The notes under the pieces are model-generated. The model was given only the letters and a program-made list of their open reading frames with translations. It was not told the origin of the DNA and did not search any database. The position numbers were made by a program, and so were the translations under genes. Positions 22,856 to 35,320 of a DNA stretch of 64,000 nt are shown here, piece after piece (positions within the stretch are counted from its first letter, which is position 1; each line of letters begins with the position of its first letter). Source of the stretch: Certhia americana (lineage: Eukaryota; Chordata; Aves; Passeriformes; Certhiidae); the NCBI GenBank assembly GCA_018697195.1, contig CM031872.1, positions 8,563,995 through 8,627,994 of the forward strand. The letters are read 5' to 3'.

Positions 22856-23997
22856 TGTAATTCTGGCTAAACCAGAGGGGCAGGGAATGGAGGGGACCCT
22901 GGCTCAGTCCCAGCGGGGACAGGAGTGACCTCATCCCTCAAGGATGGGAGGGAAGGAGCTGATTTTGGAGCAGGGGAAGTGGATCCAGTCTGGAGGAGTG
23001 AAGTGAAGGTGCTGGAGCCTGGATCCAGTGCCCACCCTTACAGGGAAGAGAGCAGAACTATGATCAGGGGCCACTTTCCAGGGAAGAAAATAGAGAAGAG
23101 CAAATGGACCCTCTGTTTCTTCGTCTGAGAACCTCCGAGTCAGCCTGCAGGAGAATTCATCCTGCCCATCCAACCAATTCTGGTGACTGCACATCCCTAT
23201 TCTTGTCCCCAGGACATTTTCCAGTGCCCAGCTCACATCTCCCTGTTGGAGTTTATCATGGGTGTCAGTGCAAAATGTACCCCAAGCTCTGTATTCTGTC
23301 ACCATCTGATCAAACTGGGCTGTGTGGGGTGGGGGGTGGTGTAATTGTCTGTCCATGGCCAATTGTCAATAAACCTGCTGGGGCAGTTTTCTGATCTCCT
23401 CACAGCCTCCCTCCAGGGAGAGATCTTCTGCTGATGGGCCAGGGAGTGTCACTGAGAGAATTCCATCATCCCACTGGGAAATGCTCCAGCCAGGGGGAGG
23501 AGCCAAGGATTCCTACCTGGATAAAAATCTGGGAGCTGGAATATTAAGCACTCTTTCCACTGCATTCTCAGAGGCAGACCAGGCCCATCTATCATAGCTG
23601 GACCTTCGGTGACAAACTCCACTTTTCTCCAGGAGCATCACTTCACCAGAACCACATCTGCCACTGGGACTGCAGCCACCATGGCATGGCACTGCCACCA
23701 ACCCCTGACCCACAGGGGGGCAGCTGGGATCCTGACTCTGTCTGTGGGGTTTATTTATTTGTTTGTTTTTCTCCTTTGTAATACTGTATGTGTTTTGGGT
23801 TTATTGTTTATTTGGTATTTATATTGGTTATTTAGTTCCCCTAATAAAGAACTGTTATTCCTATTCCCATATCTTTGCCTCAGAGCCCCTTAATTTCAAA
23901 ATTATAATAATTCAGAGGGAGGGAGGGGGTTTAAATTCTCCATTCCAAGGGAGGCTCCTGCCTTCGTTAGCACACGCCTGGCATTCAAGCCATGACA
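22856..23997 (+). mobile_element. ERV solo LTR, putative 6-bp target-site duplication GATTTT
   Basis: The 3' part is clearly an avian ERV LTR: GGGGGAGGAGCCAAG, GCCACTGGGACTGCAGCCAC (approximate family motif), CCTAATAAAGAACTGTTATT at about 23839, and an end at GGCTCCTGCCTTCGTTAGC then CATGACA. GATTTT follows at 23998-24003, and GATTTT also precedes TGTAATTCTGG at 22850-22855, suggesting a 1,142-bp LTR. The duplicated hexamer is low-complexity, so the left border is less sure; a start near 23340, after a G-rich tract, is the alternative. Confidence 0.7.
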
Positions 23998-24003
23998 GAT
24001 TTT

Positions 24004-24616
24004 AACCCTGTTATCCTCTGTTTCGTCCTGGGGGGGATGTGATGAACAAGGCCTGGGTGCCACAGGACGGATTTTCTGGACCATCACTTCCAGCCTCTCC
24101 ACCTCCCGTCCTTCCCCACTCCTGACTCCCCCTTCCCTTGCAGGAATCTGCTGGCCCAATTTCTATCAATATTAATGGCTTGGGGCTCCTTTTTCTCAGG
24201 CCTGGAACTTTGCTTTGACCGACAAAATTTATCTTCATCAGAAATATTGAAACATCAGGAGCTTCATCCAGGCATCTCTTGTGATTGTTTTCCCTTTTTG
24301 CTCAGTGGCAGGCTTAAGCAAAACTCAGTTCACTGCTTAGAAAAACAGTGCTGAGTTCAATAACAAAGCTTTGTTTTCACTTCTTTTTTATAACTAAAAT
24401 ATTATTGTGGCCAATTTATGAGCTGAGCATCAGGAGCAGGAGTTGCAGCAGCCCCTGTTTTTTTCTGGCCACCTGAGTTGTTTCAGAGCTTTGTGCTGAT
24501 GTTAAATCAGGGATGAAATTAAATAAAGTATTGCAGCAACTGTGAGGGATGGGCCCCAAGCTGAGCTGGGAGGTTGGCTGGAGCATCACAAATGTCTGGG
24601 AAGAGGGAGGGGGTGA
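24004..24616. other. Unique sequence, no gene recognised
   Basis: Nothing identifiable lies between the LTR and the minisatellite. Confidence 0.4.
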
Positions 24617-25151
24617 TAAAGGGCTCCAGGATTTATAGGATCCAGAGAGGAATAGGTAAAGGATGCCAGGATTTATAGGGTCCAGAGAGGGAGGGATATA
24701 AAAGGCTCCAGGATTTACATGATTGATCCAGGAAGGAAGCAGATAAAGGGCTCCAGGATTTATATGATCCAGAGAGGGAGTAAATAAAAGGCTCCAGGAT
24801 TTATATGATCCAGAGACGGATAGATAAAAGATGCCAGGATTTATATGGTCCAGAGAAAAAGAGATGTAAAAGGCTCCAGGATTTATATGATCAATCCAGG
24901 GCAGAAGCAGATAAAAGGCTCTAGGATTTATATGATCCATGGAGGGAGTGGATAAAGTTTACCAGGATTTATATGGTCCCAATAAAAAGGAATATAAAAC
25001 GTTCCAGGATTTATATGGTCCAGAGAGGGATAGATAAAGGGCTCCAGGATTTACATGGTCCAGAGAAAGAGGGATAGATAGAAGGCTCCAGGATTTCCAT
25101 GGTCCAGAGAGGGAGGAATATAAAGGACTCCAGGATTTCCATGGTCCAGAG
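24617..25151. repeat. Minisatellite, about 13 units of 40-46 bp
   Basis: Each unit has the core CTCCAGGATTTATATGATCC, then AGAGAGGGA and a variable A/G-rich end ending in TAAA. Units differ in length (about 40-46 bp), and two contain an extra GATCAATCC-type insertion. Minus-strand frames across it repeat a DHINPGAFY-like motif but shift frame between units, so coding is unlikely. Confidence 0.93.
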
Positions 25152-27425
25152 TACTTCACTGTGGCTCTCCCTGCAGTTTTTGCCTGGAAACCATGGAGGT
25201 CCCTCCAAGAGGGTCCCTGTGCTCTGTCACCTGCTAGAGGTGTGACTATGACAGAGCGCTGAGCAACACCCTTGCTATTAGCATTCCCAGCATTCCATAG
25301 CCCAGCTGGAAAGCCACTGCCTGAAAATTCCTGACCCAGGGATGGTTTTATTCAACCTTTTCCTGGGAGATTCCTCTTCCTAGCAACTCCTCCTGGGTCA
25401 GACCAACACTGCTGGAAACTCCATCCTCTCCTACTAACTCAGGAAGTCATTTCACATGTAAAAAGATGACTTAATTTGGCTTTTCTTAGACTGCAGAACA
25501 TGCAGCTCCATCAGCTTCCTGAGCCCTGGAGCTAATGGGTGGCTGATTGCATCTCCTACTGAACCTCCTCCTTTGCTGTGGGTGACTGTGAGGGCACCAC
25601 ATTTTCCACATTTCCATCACATGTTAGACCAGTCCAGTAAAACTCAGCTCAATGGTGGCTGGACTAACACCCTCTTTGGCTGCAAACTCTTCCAGCTGTG
25701 CTGCTCTTCCTCCCCAGGAGCAGGACACTTACAGTAAGGGGGGCTGTGGCTCAGCTTCACCTCCTCCCCCCCCTCTGTGGCATTTCTGTGTTTGCCAGGT
25801 TCCTGCTCTCCCCAGGTTCCCCTTTCTCTGCCAGCTGTCTGGTGGATGCAATCAGGAAAAGAGCAGTTCCCCATCAGGGGTTTTGCAACTCTGCTCCTCG
25901 TGGCTGTTCCTTCCTGCAGACAGGGACAAGGTGCAGCTGCTGTGACAGTGCTGGCCACGAGCGTGGCTGGCACTCATCCTTGTCTGGGAGCCTTTATTCA
26001 CACTGCAGCTCCCATCCCGACCCTCCCAGCCGTGGGCTGCAGGGAGTTTCTGGGACAGGATGTACAAGTGGTGGCACAAGGCGGTGCTGTGGAGGGTTAA
26101 GCACAGTGAAACTGTCCGAGATGATGGTGGTGTGTCAGGGGGAGCTGTGTGTGGCTGTGGGGTGCAGCCCAAAGAGCTCGGACTGAGATGGAGAACAAGG
26201 GGAACAAAGCATCCCTGCCACATCCTGATGATCTCTGTGACAAGGCAGTGCCACTGTCACCTCCTCACTTGTGTGCTGCCTGAGCAGGTCTGTGAGATTC
26301 CTGCCCACAGCAATCTGTGGGCCCAATATCAGTTACTGCGCAGATGTGGTGTCTGTTAAACACACTCAAATTTACTCAGTCAGAGATGATTTCCTAGCAA
26401 GGCTGTGACTGCCTGGGTTTGCCACACATCCCAACTTCAGGATGCTTCTGAATCACTTGATCTGACACTTGCAAGACAAGGTGATGTCACCACGCTGGGA
26501 ATGAATCACACCAAAGGCTGGGGACCTCTCCAACCTCCTCTTTCCACCCCCATGAGGAGAAAAGTGAGAGCCACTAGCCACTGACAGCTATGTCAGACAG
26601 GAGCAATTCATCCTCTTCTTACGGCAGGGTGTGCTGTGAGGTAGATTCCAGGCTGGGATCCCTCATTCTGAGGGAGAACGGGCTGTGGCCAGCCCTGCAT
26701 CATCCACGCCTCTTCCCAGACATCAGAGCACAAGCCCAGAGCGTGCACAGCTCTTGGCAAAGCCCACGCTCTGCCTTCCTCCTTCAGGATTAAAGGTTAA
26801 GGAGCAGCTGGGTTGTTTTGTAATCTCATTACAGTAATGACCCCTTCACAAGATTTATCACTGCTATCCTGCTATGCTTCCTCCTGTCCTGGGGTCCTGC
26901 AGGAACAGTTCTGTTGTGTCTGGATGCTCTGTCTGGAACACACAAAATTAGATCTTTATTGCTCAGAGCCATTCCAGCAGCTGGATCCCCATTAAAGCCT
27001 TCCCACCTCAGCTCCACAGGCAGCCCATGGCCAGAAGGATTAATGGGAGAGCAGATAAGAGCAGGCCACAGCCTGGATCACAGACTCCCAGCTATCCAAA
27101 TTCCTGTGCCAGGAGCACAGCTGTGCTCTCCAGGACTGTTTTAACTGGCTCACCTGAGGATCAGTGAATGGTTCACCCCTATGAATGGTCCTTCTGCCAC
27201 CAACTGCTAACTCAAAATGCCACAGACCACATAGTTATTTGGGGTGAAAGGGGAAGGAAAATGTGACTTTTTTTGGGAAGTGTTGATTCCTTCAATTTCC
27301 TGGAAGCTCCCTGATGGTGTGTCCTTCAAGCATGACCTGACACTTCCTAGAGGGCAGCTCAGGAGCCTGGGCTTTGCTGGCTGCCCAGGGCATGACTGAG
27401 GTTTGGGAACACACCCTTGGGAAAG
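25152..27425. other. Unique sequence, no gene recognised
   Basis: Overlapping frames at 25644-26223 reach 162 codons (plus) and 123 codons (minus) but have no recognisable pattern. No transposon was identified. Confidence 0.45.
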
Positions 27426-27431
27426 GAGCAG

Positions 27432-28026
27432 TGTTGGAAAAGAAGAAACAAGAAAGTTCTATAACTCTGACTACTTAGCCAAAGATGCTAAGAATGCAGA
27501 AACTAGAAGAGACATTGAAATAGAAGCAGTGTTTGTTTGAATGTTTATAGAACAGCTTTGGCTGACCAGAGGCATTTCTCTCTTTGTTAGGAATGTCATT
27601 TACAAGCAGACATACCAAAACACAATTGGACCATTCCCCCCTGGCTCAACAGGAAGGGTCCCCAATAAAATTTAGAGATTAGAAAGTAGTAAAACACGGT
27701 AATGTAGTTATTCCTATAGGATGTATGTCAATGTAGAAAATTTGTATTTGATACTAGATTGGTTGATGAGAAAGTAGAATATTCAACATAGAAAGAGATA
27801 GAAGTCATTGTAAAAGGAGAGCTCACTCTCTTGCTCTCTTTGCTCTCTAGCCTCCTCTCTTGCTTGTCTCTCTTTGCTCTCTCGCCTGCTCTGAGCTGCA
27901 CACAGCAACTCTGAGCTGGGCTTTTTCACCCACACCATGTGGAATAAACTAAAAACTTCAAGGCTTGACTTCAGAGATCTCATCTGAGTTCTGTCCCAAC
28001 CTTTCCAGCACATAACAGCTCCTACA
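27432..28026 (+). mobile_element. ERV solo LTR with exact 6-bp target-site duplication GAGCAG
   Basis: A 595-bp LTR beginning TGTTGG and ending CCTACA, flanked by GAGCAG at 27426-27431 and 28027-28032. It contains GATACTAGATTGGTTGATGA, a CTCTCTTGCTCTCTTTGCTC pyrimidine-rich block and GGAATAAAC near the 3' end. It is the same family as the LTR at 42500-43154. A 6-bp duplication fits ERVK-type integration. Confidence 0.9.
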
Positions 28027-28032
28027 GAGCAG

Positions 28033-29737
28033 CTCCTGGGCAGTGCAGACAGCAGCACACGTGGCCATGGAAGTCCCAGCTGCCCAGGATCTGTGTGGCA
28101 GAGGGTGGTGACCACACTGCTGAGAGGGAAATGGTTTGGAGGGTTCAGGGATGAGGTGGGGCTGAGCAGCTTGGGCTTGCTGAAAGATCTGCAAGAGTCC
28201 CTTGGGCACTCCCAGGCTGGGAGAGGTCCTTGATGTCCCCTGTTTCCCGTGGTTTGTGCACCTTTTGGTCCACAGCACCTCTGGGTACTTGTGCAGTTGG
28301 GGCAGGAGGGGCTGGCTGTGCCTGAGGGGGGCACACCCAGCCAGCTCTTCTCATCCCACCCAGAAATCTGGAAAGTGGAAAGGGTTGTTCCAGACAGAGG
28401 GGCTGTGGCTCTGGCCCAGCACCACCCTGTCAGTGATCTCTGTGCTTTGGAACACACCCATTTTACATTCTCTCAACACCTTCGTATCTCTGCATCTCCT
28501 TCAATAATGGGCCCTGACTCCACCTGGCAAAAACCAGAGTGTGTCACCCTAAAAGGCACAATTTCCTCATTGCAGAAGGAACAAACCACATCATTTCTGC
28601 CTTACATCATGTGAAAATAATTCAAATAGCACAATAAAAGCCACCTCATTTCAAGTGCATCATTTTCCTTCCAATCTTCCCCTGCTTTTTCCTGTTTGAG
28701 AAGCTCCAAATATTTGTCTGTGCATATCCTCTTTATCACTCAGTGCTTAGGGTAGGCTTACCTGCTTCCCATCCTGCTTCCCTAAACAAGTCTGTTTTCT
28801 TCCTTGTAGGCAAGAAACTCAGATTTTCCATGAACTTTCTCCTGCAGACTCAACCCTGGGGTTGTGAATCCCAGCTTGATCTGTGAGGAACTTGGAAATT
28901 ACACCACAGGATGTGGATGCCCCTGTGGCAAGGTAAAGAGCAAGGCAGCGTTTGGATTACAACGTTGACAGCTCTGGTGCTGGTGCAGCTTTTCTGGGCA
29001 CCCTTTGAGTCTCTCTCTCCTCCCTGGATCCATCTCCCCTTCATTCTGTGGGTTCGGGGAAGGGGAATCTGATTCCTCTCAGCCCAAAGTCAAATATTCC
29101 TTCTCCCTCCCTACATTTTTCTGCTGGGGAAGAGCCACTGAGCTCCCTCTGATATGGGGATTCCCAGCACTGCTGATCTCATGCCCAAATTCCTCCCAGA
29201 AGGAGCTGTTTACAAAAGGGACCTGCAGGAAGGATCTGGGAAGGTTTGCATTGGCATCTGTTGGCATTTGTGAGGCATTTAGAGAACAAAATCTGAGTGG
29301 AGCTTGGCTTCCTTTTCACTCCAGGACTGAAACAGGAACATCTGTCAATGCCAAAGGAACAGATACGAGACACATGTTTGGTTCTTTTGTGCTGCTTTTC
29401 ATTTAATTATGGAAAAGTCCCCTGAGGAGGGTGAGAAATGTGTTTTTTCATTCTTATGCTAAAGAAGAACTGAGCTCAAGCCCTTATCCAGCACAGGAGG
29501 GAACATCCACAGGGAATGGAGTCCCTGAGCCAGGGGCTCTGTGCCTGCTCCATCCTGGGCTGGGTGTTGGACCCTTCTGGAGTAAATTTCATTTACTGCA
29601 CACAGTAAACAAACAGAATAGTAAACAGAATATTCCTTGTCAAGGAAAACCCACTGATTACATGCAGATATGAACAGGAAAAGCAAATTTATTTGGGTTT
29701 CTCCAGCAGGATGGAGTCAATAGTTGCAGGATTTACA
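28033..29737. other. Unique sequence, no gene recognised
   Basis: A 224-codon minus-strand frame (27783-28457) spans the LTR 3' half and this flank and is therefore not a gene. Nothing else was identified. Confidence 0.45.
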
Positions 29738-30035
29738 GAATCACACAATCATGGAATGGTTTGGGTTGGAAAGAACCTTAAAGCCCATCCAGTGCCACCC
29801 CCTGCCATGCCCAGGGACACCTCCCACTGTCCCAGGCTGCTCCCAGCCCCAATGTCCAGCCTGGCCTGGGACACTGCCAGGGATCCAGGGGCAGCCCCAG
29901 CTGCTCTGGGCACCCTGTGCCAGGGCCTGCCCACCCTGCCAGGGAACAATTCCTGCCCAATATCCCATCTAAATCTCCTCTGGTTCAGTTTGAACCCATT
30001 CCCCCTTGTCTTATCACTGCAGTTCTTGATGAGTA
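29738..30035 (-). mobile_element. CR1 LINE fragment (3' end)
   Basis: The plus strand reads CAGAATCACACAATCATGGA and TGGTTTGGGTTGGAAAGAACC, the classical reversed CR1 terminus. It continues to CCCCTTGTCTTATCACTGCA, and is truncated there. Confidence 0.95.
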
Positions 30036-32837
30036 ACGAACATTGAACAAAGAAAACAGCATTAAATCAACACTTAATCCGTGGGACTTTCAAAGCTGAA
30101 TGACATTTTAGGAGAGGATAGAATTATTTCAGTTCTTGCATCTGCCACTGGAAATCTTTCCCACTGTAAAAGCCCAGTGTGGGTCTTCTGTAATGTGAGG
30201 AAATTAAGGATATATATTTTAGTTGCTCATTTGTTGAAGACTGTCATCATTGTAGGATATTTCAAATCTATGCAATTGAGCTGAACATCTTCATGAAAAC
30301 AAAATGTGCCTTTGGCACATTTCAAATTTAAAATGAAATTTTAATTTTGTATTTGTATTTGTTCATTTAAAATGAAATACTCCCACAGAGTATCAGATGG
30401 GAGACCACAGGTAGAAATGCTCTGCTCCCATAACTGACATTGGGGTTTTTTTTGTTATTACATGTGTGAAAAAAACTTGGTTTTGGTGATGTAGTTAAAG
30501 AAAACCTCTCAGTTTGGGGTTGGAAAGCTGCATTTAGTGATGTTCTGAGACATTCTTACCCCAAAGTGGGGTTGAGTGGGACAGGGCTCTGCTGGAATCC
30601 TTGAGCTGAGCACTTGGCAGGACCCTGTGCAGTCAGGAATAGGTGGAAATCCTGATGGGACCATCAATGCTGATGAAATTTCTTTCAGAGCCTGAAACTC
30701 TTAAAGAGAAGCCTTTATCACTTCCCAATGAGCTTTATTTGGGGTGTTCTTGAGAAGGACACAAGGAATTTTCCGCACTCCTTGGAAACATATTCATCAA
30801 GAGTTTCTTTAGCCCATCTCCAAGTTTCAGTACAGAACTTCAGTCCCTGCAGGTATAATAAAGACTTAATCCTTTGCTTCAGAGCTGATAGAGGTTTCAT
30901 TATCCACAGCTTATATAATTTCAGCTGGAAGTGATTCTAGCTGGTGCCTCATGAATAATTGCAGCAATGCCAGAGCCAGGCCAAGCCAAGGGAAAATGCC
31001 CATTTCATTCACTTAATGCTGGGGATGAGCAGACACAAACTTAGAGAAACTCTTGCTTGTACAAGGAGGCCTTGAAATTTCCCACCACTCTTGGAAATTA
31101 AAAGTGCCACCAGAAAGAATTTTTGCCATGAAAGGTCCTGATTTAGGTTATGGATGTGAGCAGAACTTTGGGTCCCTGAGCTGAATCCCTGTTTCTGTCT
31201 CGGTGCCTTTGATTCTCTTTCATGGGTGAATCACTGGTGGAGTTTCATTGAGAGCAGCACTCAAATTTATTCCTCACCTTTAATTTTTGCTCACAGCTGC
31301 TCTGGATCTGATTTCAGCTGGACAGTTGTTGTCACCTGACCCTGAAGGAAAAGCCCCAGTTGTTTTGTTCCAGTGACATCGATTTGGAGACTGGCATGGG
31401 AATTTAACTGGCACCAAAGTGCTGGGAACCTCCAGCTTGTGTAAGTCTGAGGGAAAATCAGTGAGCAAAGATCTGCCCAAGCACCTTGGTTACTTTAACA
31501 GAACAATATCTGGGTCCAGACCTGGTCTAGATCTTAGCCCCTGGTTTGAGTCTGCACAGAAAAGTGTGGTGTGTTTTTTTTTTTTTTTGTTTGTTTGCTT
31601 TTTGTTTTTTGGTTTTTTTTTTTGTTTTTTTGGTTAATATTGTCTTTATCATCAGGTGGCTCCAGGAGCTAATGAAACCCTATTTCATTAATCCTCCCTT
31701 TTGTTGGATTGCATTTCCCTCCTTTTCTGCACCTTGCTAGGATGCAAGTAAAACCTCAGTTCTGCATCAGAAGAAAAGAAAATAGGTGGTGAATTTATGC
31801 CCTTTTCATTGCAAATGTGGCATTTTTGAAACCATTTTTGGCCTTACCTGCTCTGCACCTGAGAAGCTCCAAGTGCTCCTGGGCAAGCACCAGGGCAGTG
31901 CTGCTGCTTCAGGGGTGTTTTGCCACTACCCTCCTTGCAAGTTCATGTCCAAAATGGACAGAGAGGCCAGAAAAATATTTTATTTTATAGGGGAGTTCTT
32001 GGAAAGGAGATTTTATGCTAAAAAAAAGAATGTGAGTTCAGCCAGGGATCTGATTTTGTTGTGTGTGTGGGTTTTTTGTTTGGGACTTTTTTGGGGGTTT
32101 TTTGTTTTGTTTTGTGGGTTTTTTTTGTTTGTTTTTGGGTGTTTTTTGTTTGGGGTTTTTTTCTGCTTTTATTTTTGGTGTTCTTACTCTTAAATGCTGG
32201 AGAATATCACTAAACTCCAGAGAATGGGAGAACAAATCAAATTTGCTATTACAGCAAAAGGGAGCACATCAATTCGTTCAGCTGTGCCCTGATCAGCCGT
32301 CCTGCTTGGGGTGGGGTGAGGTTTACACTCAACCAGTGCCAGCTGTTTTCCTCCTCTTCAGGAGATTTGATTTGGCCCAGACTGGAAAAGTGAAAGTTCT
32401 GAGAGCTGCCTGCTCACCTGGGAGGTGATGAGTACAGGCTTGAAGAGAGCTCCTGGGAAGATGACTCAAGCAGTGTCGAGTTCCTTGCTCTGGAGGAGAT
32501 GAGAGAGGTGCCAACAATTCTAAAATCAGCCGTGCTATTCCTGAGGAATGATTAATCCCTATGTGGGATGCTGTTTGCACAGGAAGGGAGAGGCTGTGGA
32601 GCCTTTTGACTGCAGATGTTGTGCCCTTGGATGGGGAAATGTTTCATTTCAAGGTTTCTGTGTGTAATTGCCCTGGAATCGTTTGTACTGTTGAGGAAAC
32701 AGGAGGGCCCCTGGGCAAGGTGTGCTTGGGGCTCCCCATACTTCAGGGTTTAGAGGGGCCAATGGAAATAATTCATAAAGGATGATGAAATCCCTGTTTG
32801 TGGAGTCACAGAGGTTGGTTCTCCAGAGGAATAGGGT
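30036..32837. other. Unique AT-rich sequence with two T/G-rich tracts
   Basis: Low-complexity T-rich tracts with TTTG units lie at about 31567-31637 and 32060-32175. No gene or transposon was recognised; frames through the tracts are low-complexity. Confidence 0.5.
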
Positions 32838-33110
32838 CATGGAAACGCTGAGGCTGGAAAAGATCTCCAAGATCATCAAGTCTGATCTGTGCGCAATTCC
32901 GACCTTGTCACCAGTCCAGAGCACTCAGTGCCACCTCCAGGCATTCCTGGGACACCTCCAAGGACGGGGATTCCAGACTTCCCTGGGCAGCTCTTTCTAA
33001 TTCCACCCTTTCCATGAGGAAATTCCTGCTGATGTCCACCCTGGCACAGCCTGAGGCTGTCCCTTCTCGTTCTCTAAATTCAGCCCCTGGCAGCGCAAGC
33101 TGGCCAGTTT
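32838..33110 (-). mobile_element. CR1 LINE fragment, divergent subfamily
   Basis: Reads GGCTGGAAAAGATCTCCAAG, then ATCATCAAGTCTGATC, CACTCAGTGCCACCTCCAGG and GGAAATTCCTGCTGATGTCC on the plus strand. This is the reversed 3' region of a CR1 subfamily shared with the copy at 47.4 kb. Confidence 0.85.
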
Positions 33111-34391
33111 GGAGTTGGATGAGACTTTTGAATCAAAAGGAAAATCTGCTGATTTTCCTGGAATTTCAACTGGACATAGAATTAAATTTCTTAATTATTA
33201 CAACATTGGGTCACCTGCTCCCATCCAGCTCTAACAGAAACACTTGAGGGAAACCCAGTCTGCTCCTGGAATGCTGGACATCATCCACCCGAGATAAGAA
33301 GAACCTCTGCTGATCTTTGATAACATCTGTGAGCCATGAAAGGCCATTCACTGACCAGGAAGGGTTTTCTCCTTGTGTCACAGGCAATCACAGCTCTTTG
33401 GGATTGTTTTCTCACCAACTGAATGCCCCAGGCAGAAGACTCAACTTAATCCTTGAGTCAGGGGACACTGAGCCCTGACTCAGGGCTCTGCCTGGGGGAC
33501 AGGACAGAGGGAGGTTCTGGCTCTGGTGTCCTGCAGCAGCCCTGCTCAAAGGCACAGTGATGTTATTTTATGACTCAGCTTTTTTTCTGGGAAGATCTTT
33601 CACTCGAAATTGGCAGCCAAAAAGAGGCAGCAGGGAGGGAACCCTCTCTTTGTTCCCTTTAAACCACAAGCATCCTCCTGCTCTCCTTCTATGCACTGTC
33701 AATTCCCAGGCAGGTTTGCATCACTCATTTAACAGAGTTACAAACTTTTCTGGAAGGGCAGTTGAAGAGCTGCTTTGGCCTCTCCTAGCAAAAAAAAATA
33801 TTTGTTTGTTTCCTACCCTCCTGAGGGAGAGCCAGGGCTTTTGTGTGTTCTCATGTTTCCATTTCCTTATTCCCTGATTCTGCGCTCTAGGTCAAAGTTA
33901 CTTAGATTTTGCAACATTCCCGAAGCTGCTCAAAACTTCTCATCCTCCCTTGTCTCTACCAAGTCTTCTTGGGAGCTTTTTCTGTTTCTTTATGGTATCA
34001 GCTTCAGGATGTTCATCCTCATTGCTGGGGATAGGGGTTCAGGACCAGCTGCAGAAAGGCAGAAAAAAAGGAATATTTTAAAAAGTGAAGAACTATAAAG
34101 CGGTGCTGGAAATTGAACCTGCAAATCACGAGCTGTCACTGCCAGCCCAGCTTTGGCATGGATGAGTTCCCTGAATTGGCTGTTTCCCATCTGACTTCTC
34201 AGGCTGTGAACAAGTCACTGGCATTTAGGGAGGGAGTTCAGCAGGTCCTGAAAATGTGGCTGAGGGTGAGCAAGGGTTGGGTGTTTATTTTCTTAAACTC
34301 AGATGTCTCCAGAGGTGCTACAGATCTGATGTGCAGAACTGGCAGAATCTGAAATCAAGGATTTGTTTTACAAGGTCTTCAGGGCAATCTT
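33111..34391. other. Unique sequence, no gene recognised
   Basis: Frames of just over 100 codons exist on the plus strand at 33557-34098, without a recognisable pattern. Confidence 0.45.
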
Positions 34392-34790
34392 AGAATGGGA
34401 TTTTTTGAGTTAGAAGGGACCTTAAAAAATCACCCAGTCCCACCCCTGCCACGACAGGGACACCTCCCACTGTCCCAGGCTGCTCCCAGCCCCAATGTCC
34501 AGCCTGGCCTGGGACACTGCCAGGGATCCAGGGGCAGCCCCAGCTGCTCTGGGCACCCTGTGCCAGGGCCTGCCCACCCTCCCAGGGAACAATTCTTTCC
34601 CAATATACAACTTAAATTTGCCCTTTTTCCTTCTGAACCCATTCCCTGTTCCTGTCCCTCCAGTTCCTGATGAAGAATCCCTCTCTGGTTTCCTTGGAGC
34701 CCCTTCAGACACTGGCAGGTACTGTGAGGTCTCTTCTCCAGGCTGAGCAGTCCCCCGTTGTCTCCCTGGTCTGAATTCCTCTGGCTATGC
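34392..34790 (-). mobile_element. CR1 LINE fragment (3' region)
   Basis: Begins with a degraded reversed terminus (GAATGGGATTTTTTGAGTTA, GAAGGGACC), runs through the shared CACCTCCCACTGTCCCAGGC block and reaches CTCTTCTCCAGGCTGAGCAG. Confidence 0.93.
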
Positions 34791-34880
34791 CTCCTCTGCC
34801 TGGCAGATGTCCTGGCACATCTCCTCTGTGTGCCCTGGGGATTGTGCTGCTGCTGCCCATGGTGCTGCCTGTGGATCTGC

Positions 34881-35041
34881 CTTCACAGACAGAGGAGAAA
34901 AAGAAAAAAAAGAAATCAAAACAATAATAAAGCTCCATGTCTCCCCTCTGCTTAACATCATGAGCCAAATTTGCAACCTCAGGAGTTTTTGTTCAGTGAA
35001 ACTCCTCTGTTGAATCCCCAGTCTGAGGTGACTCTGTCTCC
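34881..35041 (+). repeat. Local duplication B, copy 1
   Basis: Matches 35321-35556 from CTTCACA(G/A)ACAGA to GGTGACTCTGTCTCC, but with only a short A-rich stretch where copy 2 has a long trinucleotide tract. Confidence 0.9.
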
Positions 35042-35149
35042 AGCAAACTCTGGGAGCTCCAGGACTTTTAGAGGTGGGGAAGGAGGTGAGATCCCTGAAC
35101 TCAGCAAGGTGAGATTTGCACTCTCTATTCATAATCAACACATTTTCCC
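35041..35149 (+). repeat. Local duplication C, copy 1
   Basis: Matches 37485-37602: CAGCAAACT, GGGAGCTCCAGG, ACTTTTAGAGGTGGGGAAGG, GGTGAGATTTGCACTCTCT. It follows duplication B copy 1 without a gap, so B and C may be parts of one older unit. Confidence 0.88.
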
Positions 35150-35320
35150 TGGCTCTGATGTCACTGGAGCTCTGTGTCCCTGCCTGAAGGTGCCAAAGCC
35201 AAGCTGAGGGTGTGTCCAGGGCTGTTCCCTGCTCCCTGTGCCAGAGCTGAGGGGACAGCAGGCCAGGGGACACTTGTCCTTGGCAGGACTCAGGTCACAT
35301 CCTGAGTGCCTCAATCTTTG

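Noticed and set aside
22931..23362. 143-codon minus-strand frame
   Set aside because: It overlaps the proposed ERV LTR, lies antisense to it, and resembles no retroviral or host protein.
24416..25208. Minus-strand frames with DHINPGAFY-type peptide repeats
   Set aside because: They follow the 40-46 bp minisatellite; frame is lost between units and unit length is not kept to multiples of three.
27783..28457. 224-codon minus-strand open frame
   Set aside because: It spans the 3' half of a solo LTR with a clear target-site duplication and has no protein-like pattern.
31546..32235. Frames rich in Phe or Lys
   Set aside because: They arise from T/G-rich low-complexity tracts.
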